Assembly: GCF_000499845.2 (NCBI RefSeq)
Contig: NC_023749.2
Location: forward strand, 39,784,368-39,848,367
Length of the DNA stretch: 64,000 nucleotides
Source: Phaseolus vulgaris
Lineage: Eukaryota > Streptophyta > Magnoliopsida > Fabales > Fabaceae
Reading direction: 5' to 3'
Part shown: in pieces, positions 30,831 to 42,257 of the stretch
Layout: the number at the start of each line of letters is the position of its first letter
Numbering within the stretch: the stretch's first letter is position 1
Made by a program: the position numbers and the translations under genes
Notes under the pieces: generated by a model
What the model saw: only the letters and a program-made list of their open reading frames with translations
The model's database searches: none
What the model was told of the DNA's origin: nothing

Positions 30831-32026
30831 TGTACCGTCCCGTATCCGGGCGTCGACAAAGTCAAGGTCAAAGTCAACGTCGGGGTCAAAGTCAACATAA
30901 GGCGTCGCCTAGGTGAGGAAACGCCAAGTGCAAGCATCGCCGAGGCGGGGCGTCGCCAACATAAAGCGTCGCTAAGGTAAGGCGTCGCCTAGGTGAAGGC
31001 ATCGCCAAGTCAAGGCGTCGCCCAGCTAGGGCGTCGCCAAGGTCAAATGTCACAAAAGCAAGGCAATCACAGTGTTGCTCCCCGATACCCATGGGTAGGA
31101 AAGACAATGGAGGGAGCGACACCGTGGGAAGGCCTCAAACCCTGATAACCTGGGGTAGCAATAAAGAGAAGAGAAAGGTGGCTTCAAGGTCATAGTAGTA
31201 GCGCCAGCAATCTGACTCGTGAAGTGCCCATGCCGCCCCAGAGACGCCCTTGGGATCGTTACGACTCATGAGAAGGGCCACGTCCGGGGGCAGCCAGGTG
31301 CAGGGTACGAGAGGAAGGTAGATACACTCTCAAAGTGAGTGACTAGAGGTTTGGGGGCATGAGTTGGCACCCAAAAAGTCACCCCTTGCGTAGGTGCACT
31401 CCTAGGTAGGAGGACTCACACGAGGAAATACCCCCAAGTGGGGTCACGGTGCTGTGAGGCCCTCCACGTGTAATAGCAGTCAAGTCAGAATAGAAACATC
31501 AGTTTGTCAGGTACAAGGTAATTAAAGCTATTTAATAGAGTTTACGTTTCGAGCGTTTAAGGTACTATTAATGCTCCAAGCGGTTTAAACGTCTTAAAGG
31601 CGTTGAACGTTTCATAATTAAAGGCGCTTTAAGACGCTTTAAATGCTGGAGTAGTTTAAATAGCGCCTCGAATGTTGGGAACGGGGTTCGAACTTTTGGC
31701 AAATTTTCCAGAGACACTCTAGTTGCTTTCTTGAGCTTTGAGGTTACGCACAAGGGACTAGGGAAAGATTTTTTGCCAGAACGAGAAATAGACACGAGAG
31801 AGAGTTTCTTTTGACCACCTTCAGAGTGCCATTCACGGTGCTCCGATACGGAGGTGCAGAGTTTTTGGTGTTTCTTGCTGGCTGACTTGAGCGTCGGAGT
31901 GCAAACGGCCGCTAGGGCGCCCTTTTGTCCTTCTTTGCAGGAATCCACAAGTGACCAGTGGGAAGGAGTCCCTAGCTGACGGGTGATGTTGCGCACAAAG
32001 ACGTCCCAGGTCAACCGGCCGGAACA
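30831..32026 (+). repeat. 5' LTR of Tat element E
   Basis: 1,196 bases, TGTACCGTCCCG to CGGAACA. Element orientation shows U3 order directly: W-box cluster 30854-30898, GGCGTCGCC-type array 30901-31040, palindrome TACCCATGGGTA near 31086-31097, TTTAAG/GCG repeats 31555-31650, TATA-like TTTAAATAG 31655-31663. Confidence 0.92.
30854..30898 (+). promoter_or_regulatory. W-box cluster at the U3 start
   Basis: Five GTCAA words (W-box core TTGAC on the other strand) within 45 bases. The same cluster is at 19991-20038, 28421-28468, 51853-51900 and 61684-61730. WRKY transcription factors bind TTGAC(C/T); regulation by stress is an inference. Confidence 0.55.
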
Positions 32027-32047
32027 TTTGGCGCCCACCGTGGGGCC
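32027..32047 (+). other. primer binding site of element E
   Basis: TTTGGCGCCCACCGTGGGG directly follows the LTR end CA at 32026. Confidence 0.8.
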
Positions 32048-32133
32048 GATATAAAACATCAGTCCCATCGCAAGTTTGAGGAGACCTATCAAGCCACCAT
32101 AACGTTGGCGGAAGTTTGAGGAAATAGGGAAAG

Positions 32134-33470
32134 ATGAGGGCCACCACTAGACAAGGTTCCGCACGCGCTGCGAGTGAGGAAATGTCCATGCAGTAGGTCA
32201 TGGAGATAATGCGAGGGTTGCAGGATGATATGGCGGAGTCAAAGATGGAACAAGAACGCATGCAGGCGGATCTCGAAGCCTCCCATGCGAGGAACGAAGA
32301 GCTCCGTCGTGTAAATGAGGAGTTGCGCCGGGGTTTGAGGAACAACCAGGGGCAACGTGAACAAGATGAGATGGAGCATCTCACCCCACCAAGGGAGTTT
32401 TCCACTCCCTTCTCGCAGGAGATCCTAGATGCAGTGATCCCCAACACGTTCGCAGGGCCCAAGGCAATTTTCACCGGGATGGAGGATCCTGAGGCGCATC
32501 TCACGGCGTTCCACACGCAGATGGTGTTAGTAGGCGGCTCCGACGCCGCAAGATGCAAGCTCTTCATGAGCACCTTGACAGGGATGGCGATGGATTGGTT
32601 TATCAGCCTTCCTAACGGCCATATCACCTCCTTTCAGCAGTTGTCACAGCTGTTCAGAGAGCAATACCTGGTAAACAGGGCCCCGCCGCCAGTTTCCTAC
32701 GACTTGTTTGATGTAAAACAATATCAAGGGGAGACCTTGAAGGAGTACATCAACCGTTTCGGGGCCCAAGTGGTAAAAGTTGGTACGTCGAAGGAGCCTA
32801 TGATTGTGTATGCCTTCAGGAAAGGTGTGTGTCCCGGCCCTTTTTGCGAATCTATTATTCGCAATCGCCCAAGGACCTTTGCTGAAATACGGCGTCGGGC
32901 GGTGGAACATATCGCCTCCGAAGGAGAGGCGTGCGAGAAGCGCACCACCGTCGTACCCTCACGCCCAAGAGCGCAGACGCGGGCTCAACCCGTCCGGGTC
33001 AACGAGACCACAACGAGAAGAAAGAAACCAGAGGGGAGACGCCTCAATGAAACCAGAAAACCCCAGCCCCGGGCTCCAGCAGGAGGCGATCGCCCGGCCA
33101 GGGAAAGGGCAAGGCCGGCGAGGTACAGCTTTGTGGTGGAGTTAAAGGATCTGATCGTCGTGCCTAATATAGCTGAAAGATTGAGGCGACCGGCGAAGAC
33201 CGACAAGGTGCTGGGGCCTCGCAAGGACTATTGTGTGAGTTCCACGAAGCTTTCGGTCATCACATCGATAACTACCTGTCGCTGGGATACCAGCTAGATG
33301 AGTTGGTGAGAAGCGGGTTTCTGAAGGATTATGTCGCAGAACCCGCCACAACCGCCGCCCTGTCGGCGCCAGCGGAAGAGCAAGCGCACGAGATGCCTGT
33401 CCTCGGCGAGGTTCATACCATTGCTGGAGGCTTTTATGGCGGAGGACCCACCGCCTCCCAGCGAAAGAAT
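32134..33470 (+). pseudogene. Gag of Tat element E, stop and frameshifts
   Basis: ATG at 32134 gives MRATTRQGSARAASEEMSMQ, then TAG at 32194-32196 where B has a second Gln. The coiled coil (MEQERMQADLEASHARNEEL) and Gag core (GMAMDWFISLPNGHI; SYDLFDVKQYQGETL) follow. A one-base loss near 33230 breaks RKD-WCEFHEAFGHH; the next frame carries LGYQLDELVRSGFLKDY and HTIAGGFYGGGPTASQRK, then shifts again near 33470. Otherwise closely like B. Confidence 0.88.
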
Positions 33471-36162
33471 GCGAAGGGGGCAACTCAATTGAAGAAAGGA
33501 TCTCAGGTGATTCGTGGGAGTCGGACCTCGTGTTCACGAGGGCGGATCTGCGGGACGTGGGGCCGCACGACAACGACCCCGTGGTCATTTCAGTTGTCAC
33601 GGCGGGCCGAAAGGTGCACAGGGTTCTTGTCGACCAAGGAAGCTCTGCAGATGTCATGTTCTGGTTGACATTCAACAAGTTGCAGCTGTCTCCTGACCTC
33701 TTGAGGCCCTACACAGGGTGCTTATATGGTTTCGCAGATAACCAGGTGGAAGTCTGAGGCTACTTGGAGTTGAGGACTACGTTCACAGATGGAGAGGCCT
33801 CGCTTATCGAAAGCATCCGGTACTTGGTCGTAAACGCCAACTCCGCCTACAACATCTTGTTGGGCATACCGGTGTTGAATAGGCTGAATGCAGTAGCCTC
33901 CACGCGCCATATGAAGATGAAGCTGCCAGACCTCAGTGGCAAGGTAATCGTTATCAAGTCGGATCAGGAGAAGGCGCGAAAATGTTATGAGGATAGCCTG
34001 AAAACGAAGAGAGGCGTGTTCAAGGTGTTTGAGCGTCCGCCAAGTGCAGACACGACGATGATTGAGGCGACGCCCGTTGGGTCAACGCCTGGCGAGGCCA
34101 CATCCATGAGGGCGACGCCCGAGGCAGATGCGCACATGGAGGAGGAGTTTGACGACACATCGCCCGTAGAAGAGGCGGCGTCCATTAAGGAAAATAGCGG
34201 CGATCAGCAGGAGGCTAACGTGGTGGAAAGGGAGATTGGCGGCAAAACGTTTAAGCTGGGACGTTTGCTGAGCCAAGAAGAACAAGATGAGGTGGCAGGG
34301 GTGATCTCACGTCATTTAGATGCTTTCGCATGGTCCGCCTCGGATATGCCCGGCATCGACCCTGATTTCCTATGCCATCATCTTAGAATGGATGCCATGG
34401 TCCGCCCCGTGCGTCAAAGAAGGAGAAAGTTTAATGAAGAGAGGCAGCTTGTGGTAAGGGAAGAGACGCAGAAGCTGTTGAGTGCGGGTCACATCAGGGA
34501 GATTCAATACCTTGAATGGCTGGCCAACGTCGTCCTGGTGAAGAAGGCGTATGGGAAGTGGAGGATGTGCGTGAACTTCACTGACTTGAATAAAGCGTGC
34601 CTGAAGGACTCGTACCCACTGCCCAGCATCGACGTGCTGGTGGACAGTGCCTCCGGTTGCAAGATACTTAGCTTCTTGGATGCATTCTCGGGATACAACC
34701 AGATCAAAATGCACCCGAGAGACGAGAGTAAAACTGCGTTCATGACGGAGACCAGCAGTTACTGTTACAAGGTGATGCCTTTTGGGCTAAAAAACGTAGG
34801 CGCCACCTACCAAAGGCTGATGGACAAGGTCCTAGCACCCATGTTAGCAAGGAATGTGTATGCCTACGTGGATGATATGGTAGTGGCGTCGAAGGATAGG
34901 ATGCAGCATGTGGTGGACCTAGAGGAGTTGTTTGTCACCATCTCTAAGTACCGCCTCAAGCTAAACCCCGAGAAATGTGTCTTCGGGGTGGAGGCGGTAA
35001 GTTCCTAGGTTTCATGCTCACGGAGAGGGGAATAGAGGTGAACCCCGATAAATGCGCAGCAATCATCGCCATGCGAAGCCCGACGTCAATAAAGGAAGTG
35101 CAGCAGCTGACGGGGCGGATGGCAGCGCTCTCAAGGTTTGTTTCTGCCGGAGGAGAGAAGGGGCATCCATATTTCCACTGCCTTAAGAGAAATAGTCGTT
35201 TTGCATGGACTGATGAATGCGAAGCGGCTTTCATCAAGTTGAAAAAATACCTGGCGACGCCACCGGTCCTCTCCAAACCAATAGCAGGCATGCCCCTCCG
35301 GCTCTACTTCGCGGTAAAAGAGCGAGCTATCAGCTCTGTGCTGGTCCAGGAGCAGGACCAGATTCAAAAGCCCATCTATTTTGTGAGCAAAGCTTTACAA
35401 GGCGCAGAGATGAGATACCAGTCGCTGGAGAAGGCGGCGCTGGCCGTGATATTTTCGGCCAGGAGGCTCCGCCATTACTTCCACAACTTTACAGTGGTGG
35501 TGATGACGAACCTCCCTATACAGAAGGTGTTGCAGAAGCCTGATGTAGCTGGAAGAATGGTGCGCTGGGCGGTAGAGTTGTCGGAGTTTGACATCCAGTA
35601 TGAGCCCAGAGGATCCATCAAAGGGCAGGTGTACGCAAATTTTGTGGCAGAACTCTCGCCCAGAGGTGAACAAGAGGTGGAGGCGGGCTCACAGTGGTTG
35701 CTCTCGGTTGATGGCTCCTCCAACCAGCAAGGAAGTGGTGCGGGGATAGTCTTGGAGGGACCCAATGGTGTGCTGATTGAGCAGGCTCTGCGCTTCACAT
35801 TTAAGGCAAGTAATAATCAAGCTTAATACGAAGCCCTGATTGCAGGAATGCTCCTGGCTAAAGAGATGGGCGCGCAGAACCTCTTGGTGAAAAGTGATTC
35901 CCAGTTGATTACTGGGCAAGTATCGGGTGAGTTCCAAGCGAAAGACCCACAGATGGCGGCATATTTGAGGTACGTCCAATTGCTGAAGGGAGCCTTTAGC
36001 GCTCTTGAGTTAATACATGTCCCACGAGAACAAAATGCCAGAGCTGACCTGCTAGCCAAGCTGGCCAGCTCAGGCAAGGGGGGCAGGCAGAGGACAGTAA
36101 TCCAACAGACGCTTAAAGCTCCGAGGAAATTCATAGAAGACAACAGGATGGGAGTCCTCCGT
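33471..36162 (+). pseudogene. protease, reverse transcriptase and RNase H domains of element E
   Basis: Protease with DLRDVGPHDNDPVV and HRVLVDQGSSADVMF; TGA at 33755-33757 where A has Arg. Reverse transcriptase with DMPGIDPDFLCHHL, WRMCVNFTDLNKACLKD and YVDDMV (about 34864-34881). A one-base loss near 34998 (GVEA|GKFLGF) shifts the frame; it continues through VKEVQQ-type LTGRMAALSRF, RNase H (EKAALAVIFSARRLRHY) and archaeal-type RNase H (LSVDGSSNQQGSGAG). TAA at 35824-35826 replaces the Glu of NNQAEYEA. It ends at 36162 within the linker before integrase (EDNRMGVLRI). Confidence 0.9.
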
Positions 36163-37100
36163 ATTAGCACGGTTTATACTGGTTCACTCATAAAGAGCTA
36201 CATCCAGTTTCACCTCACTCCAAGGTGAATTCCACTAAAAACCAATTCCAAACAATTACAACACAACAGTTCTTGAAACCTACAAGAACAATACCAACAA
36301 AGCTGAAAAATCCTATTTCAGCACACCTTGCACTCCAAGAAACCCTATCAAAGAGTGTCTAACACTTACACCTTTACAAACAAGAATAAAGGAAAGATAA
36401 CACCTTAAAAGAAGATGCAAGAACTCAAAACCAGTAGTTCAATTGTTGCAGAACTGCACCAACACCTTCACCAAGATCAAAGTTCTCCTATAACAAGCAC
36501 ACTTGAAGATCACTTTGGAAAACCTTTCAAAAACTCAATTCAATCCTTCTTCTCATACAGAAAGTGTTTAATCTCTGTCAAAATCGTGATTGCTCAACAA
36601 CCTTTCATGTGAGAGAAGTTTTTCTTTATATAGAAAACATTTTCTAACTACTTTTCAAAAACCAGTTGAAAAGCTGTTATGAAAACAACAGATTCAGTTT
36701 AAACTAAACAAATTTATTTTAGGAAAACTGCCAACTCAACTAACTGAAATAACTGACTAAGTTGTACCTTTGATGCCCTAACCAACTTTCGAAAAGCCTT
36801 TCAGCAAACCAAAAATAAACCTATGCTTTTACAGAGAAACATATTTATTTTTGTGCAGTATCCTGTTTTTTGAGAAAACTCTAAAAAGATTTTTGGAAAA
36901 ACTTTTGACCACTTCCACTGCTTGATCTAAGCTTGACTAGGCATCTAGGACAGGTTATGTAGCAAAAGGCAACCTTAAACATACACAAGCCTAAATACAA
37001 GATCATCTAAACCCATTACAATCTTCAAACCAAACTAGCTATTTTCCTACATCAAACACACTAAGACTAGGTAGAGAAGAAGTTTCATCCATATTCAACA
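36163..37100 (-). repeat. Sirevirus-type LTR fragment S2
   Basis: Minus-strand match to the first part of the solo LTR at 42258-43811: it begins (at 37100) TGTTGAATATGGATGAAAC and runs to AGCACGG at 36163, where element E is joined. The second part of the LTR is missing. At 37100 it abuts the F2 LTR interior, so it appears to have inserted there. Confidence 0.75.
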
Positions 37101-37958
37101 ATTTATACCAGTTCACAAATATAAAACTAAAATTAAAGAGCTTAAGGATAGAGAAAATGCACACAGAGGTTTATACTGGTTCACTCTTAACCAAGAGCTA
37201 CCTCCAGTCTTCCCAGAAAGCACTGGGGAATCCACTAAGCAATCAACCCTAGATTACTTACAGCACCACCAAAGAAGTGACCTTGATCCCCTTAAGACAC
37301 ACACTTCCTTTGGCTTCAACACAACACCACTAAGAATGCTGATCTTGACAACCTCAAGAACACACAACACTTCTCAGCTATAGACACAAAGTTTCTTTCA
37401 AAGTACAAAGGATTACACTTGTTACAGAAAAGATCTAAAATCAATACAAGATGAAAATCCTATATCACACTCTCTTTGATCCAACAATCTCTAACTCTTT
37501 CAAAAGCAAAAACAGTGAAAAACTCAAATTTGTTTTTCTGTGATTAAATCTCAATTGTTTGTTACACAATCTTAACAAACTATTTATTGCTTTCAAAGAC
37601 TGGTCAAAGCATTTAAAACTGGAGCGTATTCAGTTATAAAATCATTTAATGCTCAGTCAAAGCACAAAAATGTTTTCTGTTAGGGTCCCAAAACAAACAA
37701 TCAGTTGTTTTGGTTTGACAGCAAGTCAACCATCAAAAACAGTTTTCAACAGGTTTTTTTTCACTTAGTTTGAAAAACACTTTTCAATTAAAAGGTTTGA
37801 GAATGCTTATGCTTTGGATTCAATCAAGAGTGGATTTACACATAAAATCTACCCCAGATCCTATCTAAAGACAGCTCAGCAACAACAAGCACATCCAGCC
37901 TTTCATCAATCTTCAAAGGGTTCAGATTCTTCAAAGCTTGAACACACTTGATTCAACA
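37101..37958 (-). repeat. Sirevirus-type LTR fragment F2
   Basis: Similar to the LTR at 39888-40969. In element orientation it begins TGTTGAATCAAGTGTG at 37958 and runs to 37101, where S2 interrupts it. Its TG end sits inside the integrase remnant of T3, with CTTAA (37959-37963) as candidate target duplication. Confidence 0.7.
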
Positions 37959-37963
37959 CTTAA

Positions 37964-39887
37964 TTCACAATTTCGTGCATAGATTTCTGAGTTACCGACT
38001 TGTGAATTGGGTTCCATTGTCTGACACCAAGTGCCTGGGAACGCCAAATCGACATACGACATTCTTCCATACGAAATGTTGGATTTTGTGGGTGGTTATT
38101 TGGGCAACCGGCTTAGCTTCAATCCACTTGGTGAAATATTTTATGAGGACAATAAGATACTTCATTTGACGTAGGGCCAAAGGGAATGGACCCAAAATAT
38201 CAATTCCCTATGTATGGAAAGGTCGTGGACTAGAGATAGAACGTAGCTCCTTTGGGCGCACATGGCTTCAATTGACATGCCTTTAACATTGTTCGCATCT
38301 TTTAACATACTTCATACAATCCTCCCTCATCGTCTATCAATAATACCCTACTCAAATGGCTTTTAGAGAGAGAGCTCGTCCGTCGATGTGACTGCCACAG
38401 ATGCCTTCGTGTAGTTCGGACATTATGCATATGCATTGGTCTCCACTTATGCAAGTGAGAAGTGGGTGGGTATAACCATATCGAAGGAGGTGACGATCCA
38501 CCAGGATGTACTGGCTCACATTCTTCTTGACGATCTTGATCTCCGTAGGCTTAGAGGGCATCCGCAAGATACCGAATATACGGTGTTAGCCAAGTTTTTT
38601 CCGAGCTGATATGCATGACTTCGAGTTTGTCCTCCTCGAGTAGCTCTCGGATGGTCGTCCTTGGTGACCTTAGGGTTTCCTGGATAACAGATTGAGAGTT
38701 TGTTCTCTGGGGACATGAACAAGGTCGAAAGTAGAGAAAACACCTTTTAACATCTTAACATACCCGAGGTAAGAAGCTAATTGTGGATCTTTTGCTTGGT
38801 ATTCAACGGATAACTTCCCTGTTATGAGTAGTGAATCGTTCTTTGCTAGCAAATGACGAGCTCCTAGTTCCTTTGCCAACAACATTCCCGCTATTAGGGC
38901 ATTTGCCTTAATTCCCCTTTCAGTTACTAGGAAACCGAGGAACTTTCCTGCTTGTACACTGAAAACACATTTTTCGGAATTAAGCTTTAAGTTATGTCTT
39001 CCTATCGCAAAAAGCTTTTCTAGGTCGGATATATGCCCATATGCTTTCATTGAAGTGACTACCATGTCGTTCACATATGCTTGGACATTCTGTCCGAGCA
39101 TTGGTAGCAGAATTCAGTTCATGAGCCTCTGTTAGGTTGCACCCGCATTCTTTAATCCGAAAGGCATGAATTTGGTTGTATCTCGAAAAGGCATCCAAGA
39201 AGCTTAGTAAAGGAATCCCAAGGTGCAGGGATCCTTAGGGCAGGCTTTATTTTGATTGGTGAAATCAACGCACATTCTACACTTCCCACTTGGCTTTTTT
39301 ACCATGACAATGTTTGCCAACCACTCAGTGTATTGGATTTCCCTTATGTGGCCAGTTGTGAGGTGTTTTGAGTCTCCTCTCGCATGACAAGACGCTTCTC
39401 CTCATTGAATTTTCTTCGCTTCTGAACAATGGGTTTGGCCTTCTCGTCTATGGTGAGACGGTGAGACAAGAAATCAGGATCAATTCCAGGCATGTCGGTG
39501 AACGACCATGCGAAGGCATTCATGTTTTTTGAAATGACTTCGACAATTATATCCTCCAACTCCTTACAAAGTGAGGCTCCGAGCTTCAATTTCTTATCAT
39601 TTATCTCCAATTTTCGAATTTCCCCAGCAGGTCCGAGTTACCTTTCGTTGCAGGGGTCAGCCTCTATTTCCACACCTGGTCCTCTCGTTTGGGTGATAAT
39701 TGTGTAGGTGCCCCTACGATTTCTTAGACTATTTTCGTAACATTTGTGTGCCATTTTTTTGATCTACTTTCATTGTAATTAGCTTTCCTTCGAGTGAAGG
39801 CAGCTTTAGCTTCATGTGGGTAGTGGAGGCTACCATGCCCAACCTATTTAATGAAGGTCGCCCTAAAAGAAAATTATAAGTAGAAGG
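37964..39887 (-). pseudogene. decayed Tat-lineage pol remnant T3
   Basis: Minus-strand fragments in pol order from 39887 down: protease end (TYNFLLGRPSLNRLGMVAS), then KLGASLCKELEDII, DMPGIDPDFLSHRL and KRRKFNEEKRLV. Reverse transcriptase has YVNDMV in place of YVDD. A deletion fuses ERGIKAN directly to ALIAGMLLAKELGA, removing the end of reverse transcriptase, the first RNase H and the start of the second. Integrase pieces follow: ELHEGICGSH (38400), MGPFPLALRQMKYLI and SDNGTQFTSR (38195-37992). Many stops and frameshifts. It is more diverged than A, B, D and E, so an older family member. Confidence 0.85.
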
Positions 39888-40034
39888 TGTTAGAATGGAT
39901 GGCTTTAAACACGAGGGGGGGTGAATTGTTTAAAGAGGATTTTCGCAAACTTTTAAGTCAAGAATGAAATTTCTTCAAGAAACAATTGATAAAGAATTCA
40001 GTTTGCCAAAACAATAAGCAAAAACAACAGCACC

Positions 40035-40815
40035 AGAAAAACAATCGGTTGTTTCGCAGAAACAATCGGTTGTTTATACCAGCAAACAAATATCACACTG
40101 AATTTAAAGAGATTAAGGATAGAGAGAATGCACACAGATGTTTATATTGGTTCACTCTAAACCCATAGCTACTTCCAGTCTTCTCAGAAACCACTGAGGA
40201 ATTCCACTAAGCAATCACACCTAGATCACTTAGACCACAACCAAGAAAGTGACATTGATCCCCTCAAGACACACACTTCTCTTGGCCAACACACCAACAC
40301 TAAGAATGCTGATCTTGATCCCCTCAAGAACACACAACACTTCTCAGCAAACACACAAACGAAACTTGTTCAATAGAGTACAAGGATTACACTTGTTACA
40401 GAAGCAAATATGAAATCAATACAAGCAGAAATCTTATTCCACACACTTTGATCAATCTCAATCTCTAAGCAATCTCAACTCTTTGAAAAACTCAAAACCT
40501 CTATATTCTTAAAACTCAAATATGTTTTTTCTGAATATATGAAAGATGATGTTTGTTATCAAATCTTAACAAACTTATTAATTGCATTTAAAGACTGAAG
40601 CGTAATCAGTTAAAACATTTAAAGCTCAGTCAAACATAAAACAGTTTTTCTGTTATGGTACCAAAACAAACAATAGGTTGTTTCCATGAATCAATTGGTT
40701 GTTTTGGTTCTAATAGCTCAACCATTTGAAAAACTGTTTTCAATCATTTCTAAAAACTTCGAAGTATAAAACAATCGGTTGTTTCGACAAAACAATCGGT
40801 TGTTTTTAACTTAGT
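40035..40815. repeat. paired AAACAATCGGTTGTTT motifs in LTR F1
   Basis: Two copies with centres about 23 bases apart at 40042-40079, degenerate copies at 40672-40710, and another pair at 40768-40806. Arms AAACAA and TTGTTT flank TCGG. Related pairs lie at 48579-48617 and 50163-50200. Confidence 0.8.
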
Positions 40816-40969
40816 TTGAAAAACACTTTTCTTTTAAAAAGATTGAGAATGCCTATGCTTTGGATTCAATCAAAGAGTGGATTACAAAACTCAAACTACC
40901 CCAGAACCTATCTAGGACAGCACAGCAACAACAAGCACAACCAAGCCTTCAACATCCTTCAAAGGGTTT

Positions 40970-42017
40970 TGATGTGATTCCAATAGCATAGAAGAATGAT
41001 TTTTGACATTCTTAGGAATCATCTTGAATTGGATATGAGATAGGCACTTTATCAAAGAATTGGATCAATGTTCTATGAACAAGAACTCACCAAAACTAGT
41101 ACTAAAACCCAAACTCATTTGGAAGTTCCACATATTGTCAAATTGAACCGATTGAATTGGAAGAAAAGGCAAAGGCACCGATTAAACAACACAAAAACAA
41201 AAATACACCGAACAAAAGACTAGAATTGAAGAAGAAAAGATGAAGAACAACAAAGAAACAAAAGCACCGAAGCAAAAATAATAAGAACTGAAAATACCGA
41301 ACGGAAATTCAAGAGAAGCAAGCTAAGACATGAAAAAATGAAAGAGAAGGAAGGAAGGAGAAGAGAAAGCTCATGAAGATGGAGGAATGGTTGGATGATC
41401 ACACCACTAGGAGGATGGAGACTCCAAGATAAGTGTGCAAGCCGCCACTTGAGGTAACCATTGAACTCTTAATATAAGACTAATGAGGAAGGCACAAAGC
41501 TCTCCAATGCTCTCTAAAAAATTGAGTATAGTTTCTCTAATCAAAATTCAAATCTGAATTGTACAAGCTAAGCACCTTTATTTATAGCCTAGAGGTGCTG
41601 AAAAATAGGTGGGAAATTTCAAATAAAACTCATTTGAAATTCCCACCAAAAACAAGTCACATGGGAGGTGTGACCTTTTTCTACTATGACACCTCCTAAA
41701 AACTACACCTACACCACTCTCCTAAGTCACATGGACAATGTGACTTTATTTTACATTTTCACACTCCTTTATTTAATAACCACACCTCCTAAAACTATAC
41801 AAGAGTATTTCAAAGCTTGGCCTTGCCCCCTCATGGGATGGACTTGGGCTCTTTGGGCTTTGGCCTTCTTGGGCTTGGGCTTGGGCTTTGGGTTTGGGCC
41901 TCATCTTTACTTATGTCTTCTTTTAATTTTGAGAAGACTAGAAGGAAGAACTTCAAATGTGAGGGTGGATGTCCTCTTCCTCCATTAATAAAAGCCTCCT
42001 TTATTTGATTCTCATCA
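40970..42017 (-). repeat. 3' LTR of chromovirus element C
   Basis: TGATGAGAATC (at 42017) to GGAATCACATCA (at 40970), 1,048 bases. It differs from the 5' copy by scattered substitutions, a few percent by eye. Confidence 0.9.
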
Positions 42018-42257
42018 GGTTTGGATTCTTGTTGGAGAGAATTCGTCCACGAATTCTGAATCCCTGCATATAACAAAGTCAGTTTAGTTTTACAATTAAA
42101 AGTGGAAGAAAAATGTAAACATGACTTAGCATTTGTAAACAATGGGATTTCAGAAAAGGAGGTTCTATAAATCGACCAAGTTGGAAAAATTTTTTTGGGA
42201 ATGATGTGATGTTTTGGAAAAAGACCTCTTAAATGGTGACAACCATTAGGAGGTATG
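42018..42257 (-). pseudogene. remnant of the 3' end of pol, element C
   Basis: Only the last codons are recognisable: NSWTNSLQQ, matching NSWSNSLQLGEYDGD in C3. The rest (about 42070-42257) is not identifiable. The usual polypurine tract (CTCGGGGAGTA in C3) is replaced by a 13-base copy of the host flank. Confidence 0.5.

Larger units (their letters stand above)
30831..36162 (+). mobile_element. Ty3 Tat-lineage retrotransposon E, 3'-truncated
   Basis: 5' LTR 30831-32026, primer site, gag, protease, reverse transcriptase, both RNase H domains; the frame ends at 36162, before integrase. The integrase, antisense module and 3' LTR are missing, replaced by a Sirevirus LTR piece. Same family as B and D by LTR and protein similarity. 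Several stops and frameshifts indicate an older copy. Confidence 0.9.

Noticed and set aside
31833..32627. 264-codon minus-strand frame over E
   Set aside because: It overlaps Gag of E in the antisense frame, and spans LTR, primer site and gag; no family resemblance of its own.
41686..42008. plus-strand frames repeated at 41686 and 47838
   Set aside because: Duplicated only because they lie in the two LTRs of element C; Trp/Gly/Leu-rich low-complexity translation.
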